64,000 nt of DNA, taken from NCBI GenBank assembly GCA_045531895.1, contig JAZSEW010000016.1, positions 12,112 through 76,111 of the forward strand, written 5' to 3'. Position 1 is the stretch's first letter. Every line of letters starts with the position of its first letter. Below the pieces are notes generated by a model, which saw nothing but the letters and a program-made list of their open reading frames with translations, was not told the DNA's origin and made no database searches. Of this stretch, positions 8,091-17,150 are shown piece after piece. The position numbers and the translations under genes are program-made. Source of the stretch: SIG299 sp045531895. GTDB taxonomy: Bacteria > Bacillota > Clostridia > Lachnospirales > Lachnospiraceae.

Positions 8091-8118
8091 GTTTCCCCGG
8101 ATCACACCGGGATTTTAT

Positions 8119-9468
8119 TTATTTACCTGCAATTGTCATTTCCTTAAGTAACACAGACGGCGAACCGCATCTACTGGAGCCAAGTGCAAATGGATTAAAC
8201 TTTAAGTCCTCACCTACACTCGCAATCTCTTTCAGCAGTGTAAAGAAGTTTCCGGACACAGTAATACTCTTTACCGGCTTACCCTTCTTACCATCTTCGA
8301 TACAGAATCCGGAGGCTGCCAACGAGAAATCTCCGGTAATTGGATTCGCACCGGCATGCATACCTTCCACGCTGGTTACATAAATACCGTTGCCTGCCTC
8401 TGCCATCAAATCCTCCAAAGTTCCCTTCACCGGATTAATATAGAAGCTGTATGGACGAATGCCTACATTGGATGCATAGGAAGCTTTGTGACCATTACCG
8501 GTTGTCTTGACTCCGGCCGCCGCAGCAGTCTTTAAGTTATGAAGCAATGTTAAGAACTTACCGCCTTCAATGACATTCTTCTTGTAGGTTGCAACACCCT
8601 CGTCATCAAAGGTTGCCTTCACAAGAGCGTCTTCCTTCATTGGGTCATCGGTCAGAGTCACGATATCTGCTGCAATCTTCTCGCCCTCTTTATCCTTTAA
8701 CAGGGAGAGACCCTTCTGGGCTGCTTCTGCGGAGAATACAGACGCATAGGTGGACAACATACTTGCCATTACTTTGTTGGAGAATACTACAGGATACTTG
8801 CCACTTGGCACAGACTCTGCACCGATGGTATCCACCGCATCCTTTACTGCTTCCTTCGCAATCTTTTCTACGTTGAAGGACTCAAACTTACCGGAGGACA
8901 CCTCCATACCATCGTACATTTCCTCCCCATCTGCCACCACTGCCATGCCATAGGTAAACGCAAATGCCGCACTGTCTTCTAAATCAAGACCGTTAGAATT
9001 GTACAAAGCAGATTTTGCTTCTACGAAACCTGCATATGCCTGCGTTCCGTCTACCACACGGCTATCGGTAGCATATAACTGATTCTGTAAGGACAAGGAA
9101 AAGTCAATCAATTCTGCTGCCGTCGGAAGCTTTGCTTCTTCTTTTTCCAGCACTGCATAGGTATCACCCTTGGTATGAATAAATGCCTGCTCTTCGCTCT
9201 CAATGGACTTTGCATTCTCTAAAGCACGTTCTACTAAAGAAACCGCTTCTTCTTCAGATAAATGCTCGGTAGAAGCATAGCCCATCTTACCATTTACGAG
9301 ACACTTGAAGCACACGCCAAGACTGGAACTTGTATTAAAGCCCTTTACCTCTGTTTTGAAAATTTCTGTCTGGGTTTCCGCAGATTCACTATAGTAAAGC
9401 TCGTACTCTTTTACTTCTTTTTCCATGGCAGCCGAAATAACTGCCTGCTTAAATTCCTGATAATTCAT
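8119..9468 (-). CDS. tldE: TldE/PmbA-family peptidase subunit
   Basis: 449 residues, the partner of the TldD protein encoded one base upstream. In characterised systems TldD and TldE form a heterodimeric zinc protease that degrades unfolded or modified peptides; TldE lacks the metal motif, and no HExxxH is seen here either. The conserved glycine-rich carboxy region (GANPITGDFSLAASGFCIEDG) is present. A ribosome site (GGAGGT) lies in the end of tldD, so translation is probably coupled. Likely cotranscribed with tldD and possibly clpB. No obvious modified-peptide gene cluster lies nearby. Confidence 0.9.
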   Translation of the reverse strand: MNYQEFKQAVISAAMEKEVKEYELYYSESAETQTEIFKTEVKGFNTSSSLGVCFKCLVNGKMGYASTEHLSEEEAVSLVERALENAKSIESEEQAFIHTKGDTYAVLEKEEAKLPTAAELIDFSLSLQNQLYATDSRVVDGTQAYAGFVEAKSALYNSNGLDLEDSAAFAFTYGMAVVADGEEMYDGMEVSSGKFESFNVEKIAKEAVKDAVDTIGAESVPSGKYPVVFSNKVMASMLSTYASVFSAEAAQKGLSLLKDKEGEKIAADIVTLTDDPMKEDALVKATFDDEGVATYKKNVIEGGKFLTLLHNLKTAAAAGVKTTGNGHKASYASNVGIRPYSFYINPVKGTLEDLMAEAGNGIYVTSVEGMHAGANPITGDFSLAASGFCIEDGKKGKPVKSITVSGNFFTLLKEIASVGEDLKFNPFALGSSRCGSPSVLLKEMTIAGK

Positions 9469-9469
9469 A

Positions 9470-10852
9470 TTAGCGACCTCCTACTGTAATAGATGATACA
9501 CGAATGAGCGGCTGACCAACATCGGTCGGGATACTGCCGGAGGAAGCTCCGCACATACCCTGTCCACGTTCTAAATTCTTACCTACCATATCGATGTTCA
9601 TCAAAATGTCGGAGCCCTTACCAATCAGGCTGGCACCACGTACTGCCTCGCAGATTTTACCATTTCTTACAATATAGCCTTCGTCCACCGCAAAATTGAA
9701 CTGACCGGTTAATGGATTTACGGAACCACCACCCATCTTCTTTGCATACAGACCATATTCCATAGAAGCAATAATATCCTTATCTTCATCGTTACCTGCG
9801 GCGATAAAGGTGTTTGTCATACGGGAGGTTGGCTCGTAGGCATAGCTCTGGCGACGGGAATTTCCGGTAGAAGCCATGCCCATACGTCTGCCGTTTAATT
9901 TATCCACCATGTAGGACTTTAAAATACCATTTTCAATGAGTACATTTCTCTGGGATGGAGTACCCTCATCATCGATATTGATGGAACCCCATCCGTTTGG
10001 AATAGTACCATCATCAATCGCAGTAACCTTTTCATTGGCAATCTGCTGTCCAAGCTTGCCTGCAAATACCGACTGGCCAAGAGCCACACAGGAAGCCTCC
10101 AGGGCATGGCCACATGCTTCGTGGAAAATAACACCGCCAAATGCATTTTCAATCGCAACCGGCATTACACCTGCATCTATGTAACCTGCGTTAATCATAG
10201 TCATTGCCTGACGTGCTGCCTCGATACCCACTTCCTTTGGTGGAAATAACTCGAACAATTCCATGCCGACTCGTGCACCAGGACTACAGCTTCCGGTCTG
10301 GTTTTCCCCATTCTTGCTGGCAATCGCTTCGCAACGGATTCTGGTACGAATCTGACGGTCTTCCGCAAACAGGCCTTCACTATTGGCAATCATAATGTTA
10401 TGGTCTACATCAAGGAAAGATCCTGTTACCTGGGAAATATCCTGATGATACTCCTTTGCTGCCAGACATGCTTCCTTTAAGAAATCAACCTTATAGGAAT
10501 TCTCTACAGATACCGGTACTATCTTTACCGGATGAATATCACCGAATCTACGCTCTCTGAGTACTACATTGGCAATAGCTGCACTGCCTGTTCCTAATGC
10601 ATCCGCCACTCTTCTTGCACAGGCTAAGATAGCTCCTCTTTCTAAAGAAGAGGTAGAACCGGAAACTGAGCGGGTTCCTTTAAATACGCGGATACCTACA
10701 CCGGCGATAACTGCATCCTCAATTTTGTCGACCTTATCAGATACCATCTGAATGGCTTTCTGGTTGGTGTGTTCTGCAAACACTTCTGCATAATCCGCAC
10801 CAGTGGATAAGGCAATCCCCAGTGCTTCTTTTACCAAGCTTTGTGGTAACAT
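9470..10852 (-). CDS. tldD: TldD metalloprotease subunit
   Basis: 460 residues. The zinc-binding HExxxH motif is HEACGH at 244-249, in the context GGVIFHEACGHALEA that typifies TldD. The partner TldE follows by one base. AAGGAGG is 5-6 bases from ATG 10852. The gene begins 110 bases after clpB on the same strand; only a GC-rich, imperfect hairpin sits in the gap and no strong promoter was noticed, so readthrough from the HrcA-controlled clpB promoter is plausible. Role: ATP-independent clearance of small unstructured peptides in the cytoplasm. Confidence 0.92.
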   Translation of the reverse strand: MLPQSLVKEALGIALSTGADYAEVFAEHTNQKAIQMVSDKVDKIEDAVIAGVGIRVFKGTRSVSGSTSSLERGAILACARRVADALGTGSAAIANVVLRERRFGDIHPVKIVPVSVENSYKVDFLKEACLAAKEYHQDISQVTGSFLDVDHNIMIANSEGLFAEDRQIRTRIRCEAIASKNGENQTGSCSPGARVGMELFELFPPKEVGIEAARQAMTMINAGYIDAGVMPVAIENAFGGVIFHEACGHALEASCVALGQSVFAGKLGQQIANEKVTAIDDGTIPNGWGSINIDDEGTPSQRNVLIENGILKSYMVDKLNGRRMGMASTGNSRRQSYAYEPTSRMTNTFIAAGNDEDKDIIASMEYGLYAKKMGGGSVNPLTGQFNFAVDEGYIVRNGKICEAVRGASLIGKGSDILMNIDMVGKNLERGQGMCGASSGSIPTDVGQPLIRVSSITVGGR

Positions 10853-10962
10853 AGTAAACCTCCTTCACATAATTACAAGAGCTGCTGCAAGCCATCCTCG
10901 CAACAGCCCCTGCTCCTGTTTCTTATTTATTTTTGTTGAATTTTCTGCATGTTACAGAAATT

Positions 10963-13548
10963 TTAACCCTCCACTCTTGCTGCTAAGTTTCCGTTTTCCA
11001 CATCAAGCACTATCATCTGTCCCGGAGCCACTGCATCCGATAAAATCAGACGGGCACTCATGGTTTCCACTGTCTTTTGCAAGTATCTCTTTAATGGTCT
11101 TGCACCATAGGCCGCATCATAGCTCTGGGCAATGGCAAACTCCTTTGCCTCTTCGGTCATGCGGATAGAAATCTCCCTATCGGCCAGTCGTTTATTCAAG
11201 TCGGAAATCAACAATTCCATAATACCACAAACATTGGATTTTGTCAGTGGGCTAAATGTTATAATTTCATCCAGACGGTTCAAAAATTCCGGGCGGAAAT
11301 GACCACGTAACTCATTCATGACAAGCTGTACATTTTCCTCCGCAATACTGCCGTCTTCCTTCGCACCATCCAGCAAATAGTGGGAACCAATGTTGGAGGT
11401 CATAATCAGAATCGTATTCTTAAAGTCCACGGTTCTGCCCTGGGAATCCGTTACACGGCCGTCATCCAAAATCTGCAGCATCACATTGAATACATCCGGA
11501 TGAGCCTTTTCAATTTCATCAAAAAGCACCACGGAGTAAGGCTTTCTACGCACCGCCTCGGTCAGCTGGCCGCCCTCTTCGTAGCCAACATATCCCGGAG
11601 GCGCTCCAATGAGTCTGGATACGGAGTACTTCTCCATATATTCACTCATATCGATACGGACCATGTTCTGTTCATTGTCAAACAGTGCTTCTGCCAGAGA
11701 CTTAGCCAGCTCCGTTTTACCAACACCGGTCGGACCAAGGAATAAGAAAGAACCGATTGGCTTGGTTGGGTCTTTGATACCTGCCTTGGAACGTAAGATG
11801 GCATCTGCCACTTTTTCCACTGCTTCGTCCTGCCCAATCACTCTCTTATGAAGCTCTGCATCCAGATGCAGGGTCTTGTTTCGCTCACTTTCCGTCAGTT
11901 TTGCAATCGGAATACCGGTCCAGCGGGACACAATTTTTGCGATTTCTTCCTCATCTACATTTTCGTGTACCAGGGTATGACCTTCCGCTGCCACTCTTGC
12001 CTCCTCATCCTCCAACTGTTTTTTTACCTCCGGAAGCTTGCCGTATTTTAACTCAGCTGCCTTGTTTAAATCGTAATTACGTTCCGCCATGGTAATTTCC
12101 GCATTGATGTCTTCTAACTGTTCACGGAGTTTCTGAACACGCTCTACAGAGGCTTTTTCGTTATCCCACTTTGCCTTCTGTCCGGCAAATTCTTCTCTAA
12201 GCTCTGCCAGTTCCTTTTGCAAATTAGCCAGACGCTCCTTGCTTAAACGGTCATCTTCTTTCTTCAAGGCTGCCTCTTCAATTTCCATCTGCATAATGCG
12301 GCGCTTAACATCATCCAGTTCCGTTGGCATAGAATCCAGCTCTGTCTTAATTAATGCGCAGGCTTCATCCACTAAGTCAATGGCCTTATCCGGCAGGAAA
12401 CGGTCAGAGATGTAACGGTTAGACAAGGTAGCCGCAGAAACTAAAGCTCCATCGTTAATTTTTACACCATGGTAAACCTCGTAACGTTCCTTTAAACCAC
12501 GCAGGATGGATATCGTATCTTCCACCGTCGGTTCATCCACATGCACCGGCTGGAAACGACGCTCCAATGCAGCATCCTTTTCCACATACATGCGGTACTC
12601 ATTTAAGGTAGTAGCACCGATACAGTGCAGTTCCCCACGGGCCAGCATTGGCTTTAGCATATTACCGGCGTCCATCGAACCTTCCGTCTTTCCGGCGCCT
12701 ACGATAGTATGCAGTTCATCAATAAACAGAATGATTTTCCCTTCGCTCTTTTTGACTTCTTCCAAAACTGCCTTCAAACGTTCCTCGAATTCGCCACGGT
12801 ATTTTGCTCCGGCAACCAGTGCTCCCATATCCAGGGCAAATAAGGTTTTATCTTTTAATCCCTCCGGTACATCCCCGGCAACAATACGCTGGGCAAGACC
12901 TTCCACTACTGCGGTTTTACCAACACCCGGCTCACCAATGAGCACCGGATTGTTTTTTGTTTTTCTGGACAAAATACGAATCACATTTCTGATTTCAGAG
13001 TCACGACCAATAACCGGGTCTAACTTCTGGGCTCTGGCACGTTCCACTAAATCGTAACCGTACTTTTCCAAGGTGTCATAGGTTGCCTCCGGATTGTCAG
13101 AGGTTACCTTCTGATTGCCGCGAACCTCCGCAAGCACCTTTAAGAAACGCTCCTTGTCAATACGGAAGTTCTTAAATAATTCCTTTAAGTCCCTGCCGCT
13201 ATTCTTAAGCAGGCTTAAAAATAAGTGCTCCACGGATACATAGGAATCGCCCATGTGCTTGGCTTCATCTTCTGCATAAATCAATACCTTATTCAAATCA
13301 TTGCCGACATACACCTGTCCGCCGGACACCTTTGGCCGTTTATTTAACAGACCACTAAGCTGCGCCAGAAATACCTCCGGCGAAATTTCCATCTTCTCAA
13401 ACAGCTTTGCAATCAGACTTTCTTCTGTAGTGAGCAAGCTGTAAAGCAGATGCTCCGGTACCAGTTCCTGATGACCGTAGTCATAGGCTAACTTTTCACA
13501 ATCCTGTACCGCCTGTAACGATTTTTGAGTGAATTTGTTAATGTTCAT
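10963..13548 (-). CDS. clpB: ClpB protein disaggregase
   Basis: 861 residues, full length for ClpB. Two repeats form the amino-terminal Clp_N domain (1-145), NBD1 carries Walker A GEPGVGKT (205-212), a long coiled-coil middle domain spans about 410-530, and NBD2 has GPTGVGKT near 605 followed by the VVLFDEIEKAHPDVFN Walker B region. The middle domain distinguishes it from ClpA and ClpC. It is a hexameric AAA+ chaperone that threads aggregated proteins with DnaK help. AAGGAGGG is about 6-7 bases upstream of the start. Expression is controlled by a CIRCE operator overlapping its promoter, and its roughly 195-base leader contains a long hairpin element. Confidence 0.97.
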   Translation of the reverse strand: MNINKFTQKSLQAVQDCEKLAYDYGHQELVPEHLLYSLLTTEESLIAKLFEKMEISPEVFLAQLSGLLNKRPKVSGGQVYVGNDLNKVLIYAEDEAKHMGDSYVSVEHLFLSLLKNSGRDLKELFKNFRIDKERFLKVLAEVRGNQKVTSDNPEATYDTLEKYGYDLVERARAQKLDPVIGRDSEIRNVIRILSRKTKNNPVLIGEPGVGKTAVVEGLAQRIVAGDVPEGLKDKTLFALDMGALVAGAKYRGEFEERLKAVLEEVKKSEGKIILFIDELHTIVGAGKTEGSMDAGNMLKPMLARGELHCIGATTLNEYRMYVEKDAALERRFQPVHVDEPTVEDTISILRGLKERYEVYHGVKINDGALVSAATLSNRYISDRFLPDKAIDLVDEACALIKTELDSMPTELDDVKRRIMQMEIEEAALKKEDDRLSKERLANLQKELAELREEFAGQKAKWDNEKASVERVQKLREQLEDINAEITMAERNYDLNKAAELKYGKLPEVKKQLEDEEARVAAEGHTLVHENVDEEEIAKIVSRWTGIPIAKLTESERNKTLHLDAELHKRVIGQDEAVEKVADAILRSKAGIKDPTKPIGSFLFLGPTGVGKTELAKSLAEALFDNEQNMVRIDMSEYMEKYSVSRLIGAPPGYVGYEEGGQLTEAVRRKPYSVVLFDEIEKAHPDVFNVMLQILDDGRVTDSQGRTVDFKNTILIMTSNIGSHYLLDGAKEDGSIAEENVQLVMNELRGHFRPEFLNRLDEIITFSPLTKSNVCGIMELLISDLNKRLADREISIRMTEEAKEFAIAQSYDAAYGARPLKRYLQKTVETMSARLILSDAVAPGQMIVLDVENGNLAARVEG

Positions 13549-13574
13549 ATACAGCCCTCCTTAAAGATTTCTAA

Positions 13575-13757
13575 GTTAACGTCCTTACAAGTATATAACA
13601 TTTCTAATTTCTGTATCCAAGTGTTTGACATCTCAACTGACAGATGTGCGAACCGTGAACACAAATCCCTTTGTTTTCTACGGGACGAACGTCTGCCAGA
13701 GGAGTCAGGCAAACACGGATAAAGAAATTAGAAACGTATCTTTGTAAGGACGTTATA
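13575..13757. repeat. Long-armed inverted-repeat element in clpB leader (family copy 1)
   Basis: Outer arms AACGTCCTTACAA (about 13577-13589) and TTGTAAGGACGTT (13742-13754), inner arms TTTCTAATTTCT (13601-13612) and AGAAATTAGAAA, and GTGTTTG/CAAACAC form a stem of about 45 bp around a roughly 85-nt core. Read on the minus strand the core runs from TTTATCCGTGTTTGCCTGAC to ACACTTGGATACAG and is closely similar to the element at 44516-44700 read on the plus strand. One arm overlaps the clpB -10. The element lies wholly inside the 5' untranslated leader. Confidence 0.75.
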
Positions 13758-13794
13758 TCACGTTTTGTTAGCACTGTCAAGTGGTGAGTGCTAA
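13752..13794 (-). promoter_or_regulatory. clpB promoter with CIRCE (HrcA) operator
   Basis: On the minus strand TTGACA (13780-13775), 17-base spacer, TATAAC (13757-13752). The CIRCE inverted repeat is TTAGCACTG (13768-13776), 9-base spacer, GAGTGCTAA (13786-13794), with one mismatch to the classical TTAGCACTC half-site, and it covers the -35. This predicts HrcA repression relieved by heat shock. Confidence 0.93.
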
Positions 13795-13841
13795 AATTGT
13801 CAGACTTTAATCTTTTTCTAATCAAAAAGGAAACGTAATGT

Positions 13842-13889
13842 AAAAAAAGAAGGGTAATCAAAGTTTTTGATGGTCTACTTTGATCACCC
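13842..13889 (-). terminator. Terminator of the GntR-ABC-M48 operon
   Basis: On the minus strand GGGTGATCAAAG (13889-13878) pairs with CTTTGATTACCC (13863-13852), one mismatch, followed by TTCTTTTTTT. It ends the upstream operon just before the clpB promoter. Confidence 0.85.
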
Positions 13890-13939
13890 CATAATTTTCG
13901 ATTTCACCTATATTCCCAATACACCGCAAAATATTTTTC

Positions 13940-14923
13940 CTAATACAATTTCCCACTACCTCTTCCTTCAGCCAATGCTACGAATCTCTTACACATAACC
14001 GGATGATCCGCTAATAAATTATATATCCATAAGAAAAATCCTCGCTGACTTCTCATCTCCTCCAGGTAATCCTCTTTATCTACCATTTTATACAGGTGAC
14101 GATCCATTACAAGCACCAGCATAGCATCCAATCCATCTGTACCTGTAAGCCTTTGAGCCAATCTGTCGCAGCTATATTCTCTTGTTCTGGAAGCTGTCGT
14201 ACCAAGTATAGGAATCATCTTGGAAAATAGTATAGAAAGGTTATAGCCCAATGTTGCATGTCCGTAATAAATGTGCGCCATTTCATGGGCAATAACAAAT
14301 GCCAAAGCATCCATATCCCTGTATTCCCGGTAGGCAACCTCAAACAATTCGCTGTGAATACAAATCCACTGTTTTCTCGGTAAAAATGCAGAAAATGCAT
14401 TTAACACACCATTTTGCTGCATAACATAGGCTTTTGGAACCTTAATTCCTAACCGATGTGCATATTCCTCTATCAGCGCATACACTTCCGGAAAGTTTTT
14501 CTCTGTAATCCGAAGTGACATGGAACGATACTGAGCATACATATAATATAATGCAGGAATAAGTATTACCATAAGTACAATGCCGGAAAATATTAATTCG
14601 ACCTCCAGCGGCATATCTTCGAAGGCATCATATCTATATTGTGTCTTATCTTCCACATAATCCTCTGAAAGTTCCTCGCTCATTTGCGTTTTAACTAACT
14701 CTGCCCAGTCTTTTATTTCTGCGAAATTACATACCAACATAGCAACAACTGCTATGATTATAAGTACGTTCAATACAACCATTCTCCGATACCAACGCTT
14801 CTCTAATCTGTGTCGACACGCACTACCCTCTTGCTTGGTAATACATGCACTCTGTTCTTCCTCTGTCAGCTCGTATACCTTTTTACCTTCAAAATAATCT
14901 TTTTTTCTTTGTTTTTTCATCAT
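13940..14923 (-). CDS. Membrane-bound M48-family zinc metalloprotease
   Basis: 327 residues. Two membrane segments (about 47-68 and 107-131) precede an M48 catalytic domain with HEMAH at 213-217 and a downstream glutamate in the TREYSCDRLAQ region, the third zinc ligand. It is like HtpX in size and fold but lacks the usual four-helix order, so it is left unnamed. ATG 14923, 6 bases after AGGAG, is preferred over the longer frame; it overlaps the end of the preceding permease gene by 35 bases, so translation is probably coupled. Its place at the end of an ABC operon suggests a role in envelope stress or in cleaving substrates handled with the transporter; this is inference. Confidence 0.85.
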   Translation of the reverse strand: MMKKQRKKDYFEGKKVYELTEEEQSACITKQEGSACRHRLEKRWYRRMVVLNVLIIIAVVAMLVCNFAEIKDWAELVKTQMSEELSEDYVEDKTQYRYDAFEDMPLEVELIFSGIVLMVILIPALYYMYAQYRSMSLRITEKNFPEVYALIEEYAHRLGIKVPKAYVMQQNGVLNAFSAFLPRKQWICIHSELFEVAYREYRDMDALAFVIAHEMAHIYYGHATLGYNLSILFSKMIPILGTTASRTREYSCDRLAQRLTGTDGLDAMLVLVMDRHLYKMVDKEDYLEEMRSQRGFFLWIYNLLADHPVMCKRFVALAEGRGSGKLY

Positions 14924-15668
14924 ATGTACTCCTTTTTTCCAACAATTGGGCCGTTCCGAAGAACAGTGCCAAATTAGCTCCCACAAAATATACTATTTCA
15001 AATACATCACCTACTGTTGCTGAAGATGTGATAAATAAAAGCAAATCTTTTATCTTTGTCTCTACAAATATAACCAAAGCAAACGCCACAATATATCCGC
15101 AAATTCCGACCGGGCCTTTTAATTTTTCCAGCGGTAACGGAACAGCCATAACAAACAATCCCAGATTTGAGAAAAACAATACGGTTATTATAAGATTCAG
15201 CCACACACCGATTACCGGAGTAATGCCTGCATTTGCAGACTGCATCATCTCTATAATCGTATCTACAACCTTACTTACATGCCCCGTCCCAAGTCCATAC
15301 TTCGCAGCCGCCAGCCGCTCACAATACGGAACTGCAGTAAAAAAAAGTCCATAGAGTATCACCGCTTGTAATAATCCCACTAAAACTTTTGCGCCCAGAA
15401 TAGTCGTTGGTTTCTTTGATAATATAAACATCATATAACCCTGTCTGGAATGAATATCCGCATGAAATACAAACCAGTGCCCTATTGGTGCAAAAAGCAG
15501 AACACCTGTTGTTTCAACACCCAATAATGCTAATACCAAACTTATTCCTGCTACATTCCCGTTCCAGTAACAACCAAAGAAGGCTGCGACCAGGGCGAGA
15601 AAAACACCTACTATCAATCCATTGGAAAACAACTGTCTCCGCACCTCATATTTCATCAAGTGTAACAT
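14889..15668 (-). CDS. ABC-2-type membrane permease (paralogue A)
   Basis: 259 residues, about six hydrophobic helices, beginning MLHLMKYEVRRQLF. It is a clear paralogue of the neighbouring permease at 15687-16427, whose amino end is MLKLMKYEFRRQLL and whose carboxy ends share ANLALFFGTAQLL/ADVALFFGTAKLL. The pair would form the membrane part of the transporter powered by the ATPase at 16444. ATG 15668 is chosen because GGGAG is 9 bases upstream and the start then matches the paralogue; a GTG six bases further upstream is also in frame. Cargo is unknown. Confidence 0.8.
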   Translation of the reverse strand: MLHLMKYEVRRQLFSNGLIVGVFLALVAAFFGCYWNGNVAGISLVLALLGVETTGVLLFAPIGHWFVFHADIHSRQGYMMFILSKKPTTILGAKVLVGLLQAVILYGLFFTAVPYCERLAAAKYGLGTGHVSKVVDTIIEMMQSANAGITPVIGVWLNLIITVLFFSNLGLFVMAVPLPLEKLKGPVGICGYIVAFALVIFVETKIKDLLLFITSSATVGDVFEIVYFVGANLALFFGTAQLLEKRSTYDEKTKKKRLF

Positions 15669-15686
15669 ACGCACTATCTCCCTCGA

Positions 15687-16427
15687 TTATAAACTCAACT
15701 TCTTATCCAGCAGCTTTGCTGTTCCAAAAAATAATGCCACATCTGCTCCCACCAAATACACAAATTCTACAATATCAGACACCATATCCGGTACTCGCAA
15801 AATATCAACTAACAGCTCTTCCAGACCAATCAATCCCCAGAAGAAAAGCACAATCGTTCCGAAGAATGCAACCATGCCAATGACACTGGCTCCTTTTCCT
15901 TTCGGTGAAGGAATTGCACCAATAAAATACAGTAACAACGAAATGAACAACCAGAGAAAAAACAAACCGAATAATGTACTACACACTTCGCCTATACCTT
16001 CTTCCATCGGAACCATGATGCTTATCAGTTCACTGATAAAAGTTGGCATTTCTCCAAATTTAGCAACCGCCAGCTGTTCGCAAGCACCCATTACAGATAA
16101 AAAGATTACATATAATGCTATCGTTTGTAACAAACCTACCAACAATTTTGCAACAAGGATAGTGGTGGACTTTTTTGGTAATAAAAACAGCATATATCCC
16201 TGCTTTGTATTCATATCTTTATCAAAGGGACCTTCGTGCGCTACCGCCCCGACAATCAGCACCATCATTGTAGCAAAGCTCATCAGAGACAACATCATGG
16301 TAACACCATAATCTACTCCCTTCCAGTAAAACCCAAAGAAAGCTGCAACCAGCAAAAATAAGCTCCCCAACATTACGCCAATTAATAGTAATTGTCTCCG
16401 GAATTCATATTTCATTAACTTTAACAT
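15687..16427 (-). CDS. ABC-2-type membrane permease (paralogue B)
   Basis: 246 residues with about six membrane helices and no soluble domain. It lies 16 bases downstream of the ATPase gene and 18 bases upstream of its paralogue, consistent with a heterodimeric exporter. The order GntR, ATPase, two permeases resembles ytrABC-like and bacitracin-type stress operons of Firmicutes. A shared motif near residues 60-80 (DMNTKQGYMLFLLPKKSTTILVAK in part) is also found in paralogue A (DIHSRQGYMMFILSKKPTT), confirming duplication. Confidence 0.8.
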   Translation of the reverse strand: MLKLMKYEFRRQLLLIGVMLGSLFLLVAAFFGFYWKGVDYGVTMMLSLMSFATMMVLIVGAVAHEGPFDKDMNTKQGYMLFLLPKKSTTILVAKLLVGLLQTIALYVIFLSVMGACEQLAVAKFGEMPTFISELISIMVPMEEGIGEVCSTLFGLFFLWLFISLLLYFIGAIPSPKGKGASVIGMVAFFGTIVLFFWGLIGLEELLVDILRVPDMVSDIVEFVYLVGADVALFFGTAKLLDKKLSL

Positions 16428-16443
16428 ATTCTACTCACCTTCC

Positions 16444-17139
16444 CTACGCAAATATCTCTCTGTAAACATCTGCAATTGATTTTCCCTGTTCCGCGCGGAT
16501 ATCATCTGCATCTCCCACAAGAATGTTTTTGCCATTCTTTATCATAATCACACCATCTACCACGCTTTCCAGTTCTTCCACTAAATGACTGGATACCACA
16601 ATGGTGACATCCTCATCAGCCACGCTTAAAATAGTAGAAACAATTTTATCTCTGGCAATCAGATCGATTCCGTTTAACGGCTCGTCAAGCAGATAAAGCT
16701 TTGCCTTACGGGAAAGTGCTGCCGCCAGACGAACCTTTGCTGCCATGCCGGAGGAAATTTTCGTTACCCTATCCTGTAAGCTTACCCCCATATCCGCCAC
16801 CATTTCTTTATAGGTATCAAAACTAAAATCTGCAAAAAAGTCCTGATAATATTTGCCTACATCCTCTACGGTCATATACGGATAAAAGTAATCCTCCGTT
16901 GGCATGTAAGACACTTCCTTCTTAGATTCTACACCTATCGGACTACCCTTGTACAATACCGTACCTTCCGTTGGCTTTACCAGGCCTGCCACCATCTTCA
17001 TGAAAGTGGTCTTCCCGCTGCCGTTTGGTCCAAGCAGAGCATAAATGCGTCCCTGTTCTAATTCCATTGTAATATTCTCTACTGCTGTTTTTTTAAGATA
17101 TTTCTTTTTTAAATTACTGCACTTTAACATATTCTCCAT
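16444..17139 (-). CDS. ABC transporter ATPase
   Basis: 231 residues. Walker A GPNGSGKTT (about 37-45), Walker B KLYLLDEPLNGID, and the switch histidine in VVSSHLVEE are intact. The signature motif is ISSGM rather than LSGGQ, common in the YtrB/CcmA-like group. It energises the two downstream permeases. AGGAGGG lies only two bases before the annotated ATG; the ATG three codons later (17130), 11 bases from that site, may be the real start. It follows the GntR gene by 11 bases. Confidence 0.88.
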   Translation of the reverse strand: MENMLKCSNLKKKYLKKTAVENITMELEQGRIYALLGPNGSGKTTFMKMVAGLVKPTEGTVLYKGSPIGVESKKEVSYMPTEDYFYPYMTVEDVGKYYQDFFADFSFDTYKEMVADMGVSLQDRVTKISSGMAAKVRLAAALSRKAKLYLLDEPLNGIDLIARDKIVSTILSVADEDVTIVVSSHLVEELESVVDGVIMIKNGKNILVGDADDIRAEQGKSIADVYREIFA

Positions 17140-17150
17140 TCCCTCCTATG

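Noticed and set aside
7751..8118. c-di-GMP riboswitch in front of the HD-GYP gene
   Set aside because: The minus-strand leader lacks the conserved GEMM-I tetraloop/receptor parts and the purine-rich blocks that I know for class II; only neighbourhood suggested it.
10853..10962. Strong terminator between clpB and tldD
   Set aside because: The GC-rich hairpin has mismatches and is not followed by a T-run on the minus strand.
13575..13757. Heat-sensing RNA thermometer of clpB
   Set aside because: The clpB ribosome site lies outside the long stem, and a homologous element is found in reverse orientation at proS.
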